This document shows positions 17,109 to 24,975 of a stretch of 63,734 nucleotides of DNA, in pieces. The notes under the pieces are model-generated. The model had not been told where the DNA came from. It ran no database searches and saw only the letters and a list, made by a program, of their open reading frames with translations. Where the stretch lies: assembly GCA_002102825.1 (NCBI GenBank), contig DABJ01000022.1, forward strand, positions 1,860-65,593, read 5' to 3'. Numbering within the stretch: the stretch's first letter is position 1; every line of letters starts with the position of its first letter. Source of the DNA: Candidatus Gastranaerophilales bacterium HUM_12. Lineage in GTDB: Bacteria; Cyanobacteriota; Vampirovibrionia; Gastranaerophilales; Gastranaerophilaceae. The position numbers were made by a program, and so were the translations under genes.

Positions 17109-18040
17109 TTTCAAAATACACTCGAATTACAAAATGGTATAATATTAAAGAAAAATCCGCAGGGGTAAAACGTTTGCGTTTGACTTGGCAAATATACAGA
17201 CACTTTGGAGAATTTCCGGTTAGGTTAATTGCTTTTTGGGTTTGTCTTTTTACTTTTATTTCTAATTCAGATATAAGAAAATCTTCTGATGTTTATTTTA
17301 AATATCTATATGAATATACGGAGGATAAATCATTAAAACCATCAATTTTAAATTCATTTAAACAATCGTTGTCTTATGCTAATTCTCTTGTGGATAAGAT
17401 GATTGCTTATGTTGGAGAATTTAAAAATATAAAATTCGCAGATTCTAAGCATAAAGGCATTATTTTGGATTTGATAAACAAAAAGCAAGGTGCATTTTTT
17501 ATTACAAACCATATTGGAAGTGTTGAAATGATGCGAGCCTTTTTAAGGATTGCAAATGTTTCGAATGTGAAAATTAATGTCTTTTTACAGCAATCTCAAT
17601 GTGAAGTTTTTAATGAATTTATCAATAATCTTTTGATAAAAGATGAATATGTTGAACTTTTTCCTGTTGAAGAAATAAGTGTAGATACTTCTATAAAAAT
17701 AAAAGATAAAATTGAAAAAGGTGAATTTGTTTTTATGGCTGGCGATAGAATATCTGTAGGAAGTCCAGATATTAGTTATTCTGCAAAATTGTTAAACCAT
17801 AAGATTTCTTTGCCTTTAGGTGTTTTAAAATTTGCTTTACTTATGGATTGTAAAATTTTCAATATTTTATGTGCTAAAGAAAATGATGAATATAAGGTTT
17901 TCTTAGAAAAAATTGATTATTCCGGAAGTAATAAAGAAAAACTTGAAAAACTGAAAGAAAAATATGTTCAGTATTTAGAATATTCAACATTAAAGTATCC
18001 TTATCAATTTTATCATTTTTACAATATTTTTGGAGATTAA
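17105..18040 (+). CDS. LpxL/HtrB-like acyltransferase
   Basis: A 311-residue membrane-associated acyltransferase. The catalytic H-x4-E motif is H136-IGSV-E141 in 'FFITNHIGSVEMMRAF', followed by 'GEFVFMAGDRISVGSPD', typical of lipid A late acyltransferases and their aryl-polyene relatives. A hydrophobic stretch near 42-55 likely anchors it to the inner membrane. It transfers a fatty acyl group to a lipid or pigment acceptor. It is coupled to the methyltransferase by ATGA, so the pair probably decorates the same molecule. It could be lipid A-related, but the pairing argues for a dedicated product. Confidence 0.72.
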   Translation: MISKYTRITKWYNIKEKSAGVKRLRLTWQIYRHFGEFPVRLIAFWVCLFTFISNSDIRKSSDVYFKYLYEYTEDKSLKPSILNSFKQSLSYANSLVDKMIAYVGEFKNIKFADSKHKGIILDLINKKQGAFFITNHIGSVEMMRAFLRIANVSNVKINVFLQQSQCEVFNEFINNLLIKDEYVELFPVEEISVDTSIKIKDKIEKGEFVFMAGDRISVGSPDISYSAKLLNHKISLPLGVLKFALLMDCKIFNILCAKENDEYKVFLEKIDYSGSNKEKLEKLKEKYVQYLEYSTLKYPYQFYHFYNIFGD

Positions 18041-18090
18041 AATTTTTAGAACAAATTGCAGGCATGTGAAATGTTAATAAATTTAAAACA

Positions 18091-18120
18091 AAAATCTTAA
18101 TATTTCGATTAAGATTTTTT
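18091..18120 (+). terminator. Terminator after the acyltransferase
   Basis: Perfect 11-bp stem AAAATCTTAAT (18091-18101) and ATTAAGATTTT (18108-18118) with a 6-nt loop, running into a T tract. It separates the methyltransferase/acyltransferase pair from the nrdDG leader. Confidence 0.7.
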
Positions 18121-18214
18121 CCTATTTTCAAGTGATAAAATTTTTATAAACTTGTTAAAATGTTACTATGAAAAGGTTCTGTCAATTTGTTAAGTTTTAT
18201 TTCAAATTTTCTCA

Positions 18215-18258
18215 ACCAAAAGGTTTAATTTTTGTTACCAAAAGATTTAATTTTTATT
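18215..18258 (+). repeat. Two tandem 22-bp repeats upstream of nrdDG
   Basis: Two adjacent 22-bp units begin at 18215 and 18237, both starting ACCAAAAG and ending in T-rich sequence, with two mismatches. A period of 22 bp is close to two helical turns, so a regulator could bind both on one DNA face. They lie about 30 bp upstream of a probable -10 (TAGAAT, 18289). They do not resemble a pair of 16-bp NrdR boxes. Confidence 0.55.
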
Positions 18259-18304
18259 AATAATTCTTCCATGAAATGAAAATTTATAGTAGAATAATAC
18301 ATGA

Positions 18305-18456
18305 CAATTTAAGGAAAGTAATATGTGAATCATTTGCTGCTCCGTAGCTGTTATAGCCGAAATTTGAAAGGTTGTAATCCACCTCGGGACAGAATTTGGG
18401 AGAATTGAAAAATTTCTTATAAATATAGGAGAGCAAGTTTCTGCCTTTATAAGAAA
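18305..18456 (+). promoter_or_regulatory. Structured nrdDG leader, cobalamin-riboswitch-like
   Basis: About 170 nt of leader precede nrdD. 'AAGGAAAG...GTGAATC...GCTGCTCC.GTAGCTGTTA' between 18310 and 18353 follows the order of conserved blocks in cobalamin riboswitches (GGGAA, GGTGnAAnTCC, CCCGCnnCTGTAA). CTGT/ACAG and CCGA/TCGG can pair around 18349-18392. A perfect 11-bp hairpin TTTCTTATAAA (18413) / TTTATAAGAAA (18446) ends 3 nt before the Shine-Dalgarno and could switch translation. B12 riboswitches on B12-independent reductases are known. The B12 box itself matches poorly, so the class is uncertain. Confidence 0.42.
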
Positions 18457-18469
18457 AAAGGAGATTATT

Positions 18470-20743
18470 ATGCAAAATTTAAAAGATGGGAATGTTTTAA
18501 ATATTAAAACTTCTAATTTGGGGGAAGTTAAAAATAATTCAACTGTTAGCAAGCCAAGATCTCTTGAGGCGGTGAATCCAATGGGTAAGGTTATAGGTAT
18601 TTCGCCAAAAATTAATCTTAATAATGTTAAGGTTATCAAAAAAGACGGAACAGAAGAAGATTATAATATTCAAAAAGTTATCTCTGCCGTAAAAAAATCT
18701 GCAGCAAGAATGCTTGTTGATTTAAGTGATAAAGATATTGAAGAAATTTGTGATTTCGTTAATAAAAGTGTATTAGATACAAGACAACAAAAGATTGAAA
18801 TATTCAAAATGCATTGTGTTGTAGAAAATGCTTTAGAAAATATCAATCCAAAAGTTGCAAAAAGCTATAGAAACTACAGAGATTATAAAATAGATTTTGT
18901 AAATATGTTAGATAAAGTTTATCAAGAAAGCCAAAGAATTATGTATATCGGTGATAAAGAAAATTCAAATGCCGATTCTGCTTTGGTATCTACAAAAAGA
19001 TCATTGATTTTCAATCAGTTAAACAAAGAATTATACAAAAAATTCTTCTTAACCGTACCGGAACTTCAAGCAGTTCGTGATGGTTATATTTATATTCACG
19101 ATATGTCAGCAAGACGTGACACAATGAACTGTTGTTTGTTTGATGTTGCGAATGTATTAAAAGGTGGCTTTGAGATGGGTAACCTTTGGTACAATGAACC
19201 AAAAACTTTGGAAGTTGCTTTTGATGTAATTGGTGATATCGTAATGGCTGCAGCAAGTCAACAATATGGTGGTTTTACTGTTCCGGAAGTTGATAAGATT
19301 TTGGCTCCTTATGCTCAAAAAACTTACGAAAAACATTATCAAAGATATATCAACATCGGTTTGTCTCCAGAAAAAGCTGATGCAGCGGCTGTTGAAGATG
19401 TTAAAAACGACATGCATGATGGTTTCCAAGGCTGGGAGTACAAGTTCAACACTGTAGCATCTAGCCGTGGTGATTACCCATTCATTACAGTAACAATGGG
19501 TCTTGGAACAGGTAAATTTGAAAAAATGGCATCATTGATGATGTTGAGAGTAAGACAAGAAGGACAAGGTAAAAAAGGTAATAAAAAACCTGTATTATTC
19601 CCTAAAATTGTTTTCTTGTATGATAAAGACTTACACGGAAAAGGCTGTGAACTTGAAGAACTATTTGATGCAGGTGTTGAATGTTCTAAAAAATCAATGT
19701 ATCCGGATTGGTTGTCATTAACCGGTGAAGGTTATATTGCAAGTATGTACAAAAAATATAAACGTGTTGTTTCTCCAATGGGTTGCAGAGCATTCCTTTC
19801 TCCTTGGTATGAAAAAGGTGGCGAATACCCAGCAGATGAAAATGATAAACCGGTATTTGTAGGTAGATTTAACATTGGTGCAATCAGCTTACACTTGCCA
19901 ATGATTTATGCAAAGGCTCAAAAAGAGGGCAAAGATTTTTATGAAGTCCTTGACTATTATATGGAAATGATTAGAAATCTTCACAAACGTACTTATGATT
20001 ACTTGGGCGAAATGAGAGCTTCAATCAATCCGTTAGGATTCTGTGAAGGTGGTTTCTATGGTGGTCATTTAGGCCTTCATGACAAAATCAAACCGGTATT
20101 GAAATCTTCAACTGCTTCATTTGGTATTACAGCATTGAATGAATTGCAAGAAATCTATAACCACAAATCATTAGTAGAAGATGGTGAATTTGCTCTTGAA
20201 GTAATGAGATATATCAACAAAAAAGTTGCAGAATTCAAGAAAGAAGACGGATATCTTTATGCAATATATGGAACCCCTGCTGAAAATCTTTGCGGTTTAC
20301 AAGTAAAACAATTCCGTAAGAAATTTGGTGTAGTTGATAAGGTTTCTGATAGAGGATATGTTTCAAACAGTTTCCACTGCCACGTTACAGAAAATATCGG
20401 ACCTGCTGAAAAACAAGATTTAGAGGGTCGTTTCTGGGAATTGTTGAACGGTGGCAAAATTCAATATGTAAAATATCCAATTTCTTACAATACTAAAGCA
20501 ATTGAAACACTTATCAAAAGAGCTATGGATAAAGGCTTTTACGAGGGTATAAACTTATCATTATCTTACTGTGATGATTGCGGACACGAAGAATTGAATA
20601 TGGACGTTTGTCCAAAATGTGGAAGTAAAAACCTTACAAAAATAGATAGAATGAACGGTTACTTATCATATTCAAGAGTTAAAGGTGATACTCGTCTTAA
20701 TGCCGCAAAAATGGAAGAGATTAAAGATAGGGTAAGTATGTAA
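18470..20743 (+). CDS. nrdD: Anaerobic ribonucleoside-triphosphate reductase
   Basis: A 757-residue class III ribonucleotide reductase that makes deoxyribonucleotides without oxygen using a glycyl radical. An ATP-cone regulatory domain lies at about 54-140. The barrel follows ('DMSARRDTMNCCLFD', 'SINPLGFCEGG'), then a zinc site C701-x2-C704...C714-x2-C717, and the glycyl-radical loop RMNGYL with G730. Start chosen at the ATG after AAAAAGGAGA. It is joined to nrdG by TAATG. Regulation is probably through the structured leader and the tandem repeats upstream. Marks an anaerobic lifestyle. Confidence 0.95.
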   Translation: MQNLKDGNVLNIKTSNLGEVKNNSTVSKPRSLEAVNPMGKVIGISPKINLNNVKVIKKDGTEEDYNIQKVISAVKKSAARMLVDLSDKDIEEICDFVNKSVLDTRQQKIEIFKMHCVVENALENINPKVAKSYRNYRDYKIDFVNMLDKVYQESQRIMYIGDKENSNADSALVSTKRSLIFNQLNKELYKKFFLTVPELQAVRDGYIYIHDMSARRDTMNCCLFDVANVLKGGFEMGNLWYNEPKTLEVAFDVIGDIVMAAASQQYGGFTVPEVDKILAPYAQKTYEKHYQRYINIGLSPEKADAAAVEDVKNDMHDGFQGWEYKFNTVASSRGDYPFITVTMGLGTGKFEKMASLMMLRVRQEGQGKKGNKKPVLFPKIVFLYDKDLHGKGCELEELFDAGVECSKKSMYPDWLSLTGEGYIASMYKKYKRVVSPMGCRAFLSPWYEKGGEYPADENDKPVFVGRFNIGAISLHLPMIYAKAQKEGKDFYEVLDYYMEMIRNLHKRTYDYLGEMRASINPLGFCEGGFYGGHLGLHDKIKPVLKSSTASFGITALNELQEIYNHKSLVEDGEFALEVMRYINKKVAEFKKEDGYLYAIYGTPAENLCGLQVKQFRKKFGVVDKVSDRGYVSNSFHCHVTENIGPAEKQDLEGRFWELLNGGKIQYVKYPISYNTKAIETLIKRAMDKGFYEGINLSLSYCDDCGHEELNMDVCPKCGSKNLTKIDRMNGYLSYSRVKGDTRLNAAKMEEIKDRVSM

Positions 20744-21228
20744 TGAATTATCACAATATTACAAAAGAAGATATGTTGAATGGTGATGGCTTGCGAGTTG
20801 TTTTGTGGGTCGCAGGCTGCAATCACCATTGTAAAGGTTGCCAAAACCCAATAACTTGGGACGAAAAAGGCGGACTTCCATTTGATAAAGCTGCAGAAGA
20901 TGAATTATTTGAAGCTTTGGATAAGTCTTATATTTCCGGTATTACATTTAGTGGTGGTGACCCTTTATTTCCAAATAATAGAAGTGAAGTTTTCAGGTTA
21001 GCTAAAAAATGTAAAGAGCTTTTTCCGGATAAAACCGTATGGCTTTATACAGGCTATTTATGGGAGGAAATTTGCAATCTTGAAGGTATAAGTGATATTG
21101 ATGTCGTTGCAGAGGGCGAATTTGTTGAAGCATTGAAAGACAATAGCTTGAAATGGATTGGAAGTTCAAATCAAAGAGTTATCAATGTTCCGGAAACATT
21201 GAAGACAAAAGAAGTTGTATTGATTTAG
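20743..21228 (+). CDS. nrdG: NrdD-activating radical SAM enzyme
   Basis: A 161-residue activase that installs the glycyl radical on NrdD. The radical SAM cluster motif is C26-x3-C30-x2-C33 in 'GCNHHCKGCQNP', followed by 'GITFSGGDPLF'. The length is usual for NrdG. It begins in a TAATG overlap with nrdD, so both are made together. It converges with a Xer recombinase 10 bp downstream. Confidence 0.94.
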   Translation: MNYHNITKEDMLNGDGLRVVLWVAGCNHHCKGCQNPITWDEKGGLPFDKAAEDELFEALDKSYISGITFSGGDPLFPNNRSEVFRLAKKCKELFPDKTVWLYTGYLWEEICNLEGISDIDVVAEGEFVEALKDNSLKWIGSSNQRVINVPETLKTKEVVLI

Positions 21229-21238
21229 TTTTTTTATT

Positions 21239-22153
21239 CTAAGCTCTTGGGTGGGTTTCGTTGTAAACTTCTTTCATGTGTTGCATTGATATGTGGGTGT
21301 ATATTTGTGTATTAGAAATGCTTGCGTGTCCTAAAAGTTCTTGCACAACTCTTAAATCTGCTCCATTTTCAATCAAATGTGTAGCAAAACTATGTCTAAA
21401 CATGTGTGGTGTAACTTTTTTAGGTAATTCAATTTTTTCGACAATATCATTTATGACATTTCTAATCATTCGAGTTTGAAGTCTGTATCCTGTTTTATTT
21501 ATAAAAACAGGAGAGGAGTCTGTAATCGGGTCATGATTGTATTCTTGAGCAATTAGAGGTCGTGCATAGTCAATGTAGCCTTGCAAATAATTTTTTGCTC
21601 TATCTGTAATCAAGATAATTCTTTCTTTTGAGCCTTTACCAAAAACAGTTATTTCATTGTGTTCAAGGTTAAGATTTTCAAAATTTAAACCGCTAAGTTC
21701 AGAAACGCGCATTCCACTTGCCCATAAAAGTTCAAGAATTGCACGATTTCTGTACCCTGCGGGAGTATCAATATTAATATTACTTAAAATTTGTTCTATC
21801 TCCTCTGTTGTGAGGAATTTTGGTAAAGATTTCGGTCGTTTAGGGGATATTAAATTTTGCGCAGGATTTGCGTCAATTTTTTTCTCTCTGTGAAGGTATT
21901 TGTAGAAAGTCCTTATAGATGCTATCTTTCGGGCAATTGTTGTTTTTTTGTAGTTAAATTTCTGCATAAAGTGTAGGTATTCCCTCACTTTAGGAAAATT
22001 CACATCTTCACATCTCTCATTATCAAGCCATATCAAATAACTCAAAATATCGGAATAATAAGCTTTGGCGGTGTGTTTAGAGAAGTTTTTTTCTACTAAA
22101 ATATATGACTTAAAATCTTCTAAATCCTGTTTTGATTCTATGTTTAATACCAT
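21239..22153 (-). CDS. XerC/XerD-type tyrosine recombinase
   Basis: A 304-residue tyrosine recombinase of the size and layout of XerC/XerD, which resolve chromosome dimers at dif with FtsK. The N-terminal core-binding domain spans 8-95. Catalytic residues are R149 ('SGMRVSEL'), a Lys near 173-176, H250 and R253 ('HMFRHSFATHLIENGA'), H276 ('LLGHASI') and nucleophile Y285. All are present. It lies outside the defence island among core genes, so it is more likely the housekeeping enzyme than a phage integrase. C versus D cannot be decided. Confidence 0.88.
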   Translation of the reverse strand: MVLNIESKQDLEDFKSYILVEKNFSKHTAKAYYSDILSYLIWLDNERCEDVNFPKVREYLHFMQKFNYKKTTIARKIASIRTFYKYLHREKKIDANPAQNLISPKRPKSLPKFLTTEEIEQILSNINIDTPAGYRNRAILELLWASGMRVSELSGLNFENLNLEHNEITVFGKGSKERIILITDRAKNYLQGYIDYARPLIAQEYNHDPITDSSPVFINKTGYRLQTRMIRNVINDIVEKIELPKKVTPHMFRHSFATHLIENGADLRVVQELLGHASISNTQIYTHISMQHMKEVYNETHPRA

Positions 22154-22242
22154 CTATTTACCCTATTGCCTTTTTCTGATAACTATTATACAATATTTTT
22201 ATTAGATTTAGAATAGTTTTAAGCTAAAGAGTAGGAGAAAAC

Positions 22243-24045
22243 ATGAATTGTAAAAAATTATTAGTAACTTCAATGATTTTAACATCTTGTATTCTTTGTG
22301 CACCTCATTCGTTTGCTGCTCAACCTATTAAAGCTCAAGTATCAAAAAGTTATGTTGATATCAGCAGAATGATAGAATATAACAATTATGACACAGCTGA
22401 TCAACAATTGAAAGATATTTTATCAAAAAATCCAAATGATTTGGAAGCAAAATCATTACAGTTGATTTCAATGGCAAAACAGTATAAATTGGCTCCTGCA
22501 CAATCAGAGTTGGATAAATTATTGAAAAAATACCCTAGAAAAGCTGAACTTCACTATGCTCAGGGTTTAGTTTATTTAATGAGAGAAACGTCATCTGACG
22601 TTGAATATATTAAAAATATTCAAAATTTATCAAATGCAGCAATTAAAGAGTTTGTTACTGCTGTTGGTATAGATAGTACTTATTACCAAGCATACAACGC
22701 AATGGGTGTTGCGACTTTGAAATTAGGCAACAAAAAAGATGCTCAAGATTTGTTCAAAGTTGCTTTGAAAATCAATCCTCAGTTTGCGCCTGCTTATGAT
22801 AACTTAGGTAATATTGCAATGCTTGATGGTGATTTAGACCAAGCAGAAAAGTATTATTTACAATCTATCAAATGTAATTCACACAACCCAACTTCTATGT
22901 ATCACATGGGACAAGTTGAATCAAGAAGAGGTGATTACACAAAAGCATTGACTTGGTTGAACCACTCATTGCATATCAATCCTAATTCATCTCCTGCATG
23001 GAATTTGCAAGGTGAACTATATTTGAAACAAGGTAACCAACCTGCAGCAATCAATTCATTCAAAAAAGCAATTTATGTAAAACCGGAAAACTCTCGTCCA
23101 TATATCAATTTGGCAGGAGTTTACGAAAGAAGATCTGACCATGAATTTGCTATGGAAGAATTGAAAACAGCAATTATCTTGAACCCTAATTACAAAGAGG
23201 GTATCTATAGAGTTGCAAATATGTCTTTGGAAACAAAGAAATATCAACAAGCTCTTGAGTATTATTCAAGATTGTTAGGTGATGCAACTTATAACAACAA
23301 TGCTATTATTGGTTTGGCTAATACATACTACGAAATGTCTAAAGATACAGCTGATAGCAAAGACTTCACTACTAATAAAGATGTATATTTAGCTTACGAT
23401 TATGTTAATGAAGCTATTCAAAGAACTCCTAACGACTTGAAACTTCACTTGGCAAAAATCAAATTAGGTAAGATTACTCACCAAATGGAATTGACTCAAG
23501 ATAATCTTAATTATATTATTCAATCTGCAAGTAATAGTTTGATGGATACTGTAATCAAAGGTGAAGCTTATCTTTCTCTAGGTCAAGAAAGAGATGCTGT
23601 TTATACATTTGAAAATGCAATTAATTTTGCGACAAGTGTAGATGACGAATTATACTTGGCAGAAATTCTTGTTCAACATAAACAATTCAGAACTGCAAGA
23701 AAAGCTTTGCAAAAAGTTTTGATGGTTGATCCGGATAATAGAATTGCGTTGAACGGTGTTCACTATATTGATTTATGCGAAATGAAGTCTAATGAATTCT
23801 TTGAAATTGCTTTAAGACAGTATAAAGAAGGTAACTATGCTTCTGCAATTGAATATTGCAATAGGGCAATCGACTTCTATCACAATGCTCCGTCAATTGC
23901 TAAGTTAAAAGCTCAGTCTTATGAAGCTGAAGGTAACTACGAAGGTGCAGTTAAATATTATACTCAATACTTAGCTTTAGCTCCAAATGCATCAGATAGA
24001 GCAGCAGTTGAACAAAGAATTAATGTATTCCAGCAAAAAATTTAA
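22243..24045 (+). CDS. Exported TPR-repeat protein
   Basis: A 600-residue protein with an N-terminal signal peptide (cleavage likely after SFA, near residue 27) and about a dozen tetratricopeptide repeats. Clear units include 'QAYNAMGVATLKLGNKKDAQ', 'PAYDNLGNIAMLDGDLDQAE' and 'PAWNLQGELYLKQGNQPAAI'. TPR proteins are protein-binding scaffolds; in the periplasm they often serve envelope or polysaccharide assembly. It has a good RBS (TAGGAGA). The next gene follows by 21 bp. The specific partner is unknown. Confidence 0.82.
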   Translation: MNCKKLLVTSMILTSCILCAPHSFAAQPIKAQVSKSYVDISRMIEYNNYDTADQQLKDILSKNPNDLEAKSLQLISMAKQYKLAPAQSELDKLLKKYPRKAELHYAQGLVYLMRETSSDVEYIKNIQNLSNAAIKEFVTAVGIDSTYYQAYNAMGVATLKLGNKKDAQDLFKVALKINPQFAPAYDNLGNIAMLDGDLDQAEKYYLQSIKCNSHNPTSMYHMGQVESRRGDYTKALTWLNHSLHINPNSSPAWNLQGELYLKQGNQPAAINSFKKAIYVKPENSRPYINLAGVYERRSDHEFAMEELKTAIILNPNYKEGIYRVANMSLETKKYQQALEYYSRLLGDATYNNNAIIGLANTYYEMSKDTADSKDFTTNKDVYLAYDYVNEAIQRTPNDLKLHLAKIKLGKITHQMELTQDNLNYIIQSASNSLMDTVIKGEAYLSLGQERDAVYTFENAINFATSVDDELYLAEILVQHKQFRTARKALQKVLMVDPDNRIALNGVHYIDLCEMKSNEFFEIALRQYKEGNYASAIEYCNRAIDFYHNAPSIAKLKAQSYEAEGNYEGAVKYYTQYLALAPNASDRAAVEQRINVFQQKI

Positions 24046-24066
24046 TTTAGAATTTTTAATTCAATT

Positions 24067-24321
24067 ATGAAGAAAAAATTTGACATAAGGAAAACATTTG
24101 AAACATTTTTGAAAGAGCCTCTTAGTATTTTAACTGAGGGGCTGTTTCAAATTGTCAATATAGAGTCAAATATTTTTAATAAAGAATCATCTTTTCATAT
24201 TGATTTTGTTAATAATAAAACTCAACTTACTGTTGTGAATAATGACAAGATGTATAATTTATTTCAAACGGTTTTGTACAAAAAGAAGATAAAAGAACAG
24301 AAAGAAAAGGCCTCCAAATGA
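24067..24321 (+). CDS. Small hypothetical protein (84 aa) upstream of engB
   Basis: An 84-residue charged protein with no recognisable domain ('FETFLKEPLSILTEGLFQIV'). There is no clear Shine-Dalgarno; it may be translated by reinitiation from the TPR gene. It overlaps engB by 4 bp (ATGA), so it belongs to that operon. Function unknown. Confidence 0.5.
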   Translation: MKKKFDIRKTFETFLKEPLSILTEGLFQIVNIESNIFNKESSFHIDFVNNKTQLTVVNNDKMYNLFQTVLYKKKIKEQKEKASK

Positions 24322-24896
24322 AAAGACCTTATATGAATGCAAAATTTGTAATCAGTGCTGAAAAATTGAGCCAATGTCCGGATTTTAAACTTCCGGAATT
24401 TCCACTCCTTGGAAGATCAAATGTCGGGAAATCATCATTTATCAATGGACTTGCGAATAATAAAAAACTTGCAAGAACATCAAATACTCCAGGAAAAACA
24501 AGATTAATTAACTTCTTTGATTTCTCGGATAAGTTTATGATTGCAGATTTGCCGGGGTATGGATATGCAAAGGTTTCTGCTGAAGCTCAAAACAAGTGGC
24601 AGAAGTATTTGGAAGAATATTTATTAAAAAGAGAACAGATTACAAATTTGGTTCAACTTATAGATGCACGTCATGAAATTCAAAAAAATGACTTTCAAAT
24701 GCGAGAATGGGTTTTAACTTATGATTTACCTATAATTACTGTTGTTACAAAAATAGATTGTATTTCAAAGAACAAAATTCAGTCTGCAATTGCTCATGTA
24801 AAAAGAGAATTTGGTGGCGAGATTTTCCCGTTTAGTGCTGTTGATAATAGATATAACGATAAAATTTTGAGCTATTTTTTGCAAGAAAATTTATAA
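24318..24896 (+). CDS. engB: Ribosome biogenesis GTP-binding protein EngB/YsxC
   Basis: A 192-residue GTPase needed for large ribosomal subunit assembly. G1 is GRSNVGKS at 32-39, G3 is DLPGYG at 77-82, and G4 is TKID near 144. Length and motif spacing match the family. It begins inside the previous gene (4-bp ATGA overlap) with AAAAGGCC upstream. Confidence 0.94.
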   Translation: MKRPYMNAKFVISAEKLSQCPDFKLPEFPLLGRSNVGKSSFINGLANNKKLARTSNTPGKTRLINFFDFSDKFMIADLPGYGYAKVSAEAQNKWQKYLEEYLLKREQITNLVQLIDARHEIQKNDFQMREWVLTYDLPIITVVTKIDCISKNKIQSAIAHVKREFGGEIFPFSAVDNRYNDKILSYFLQENL

Positions 24897-24903
24897 TAAA
24901 ACA

Positions 24904-24932
24904 TTGACATATTAAGCTAAAGATATTAATAT
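24904..24932 (+). promoter_or_regulatory. Promoter of adenine deaminase
   Basis: TTGACA at 24904-24909, a 17-bp spacer and TAATAT at 24927-24932 form a textbook sigma-70-type promoter 44 bp before the next ATG. Confidence 0.7.
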
Positions 24933-24975
24933 TTTCTATAAATCAATAAAAATTATAGGAAAGAAGAATCATAAT

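Noticed and set aside
18215..18258. NrdR boxes
   Set aside because: The repeats are 22-bp direct repeats, not 16-bp palindromic boxes with about 31-bp centre spacing.
21239..22153. Xer-type recombinase as integrase of a mobile island
   Set aside because: Length, motifs and core-gene neighbours fit housekeeping XerC/XerD; no attachment repeats or mobility genes adjoin it.
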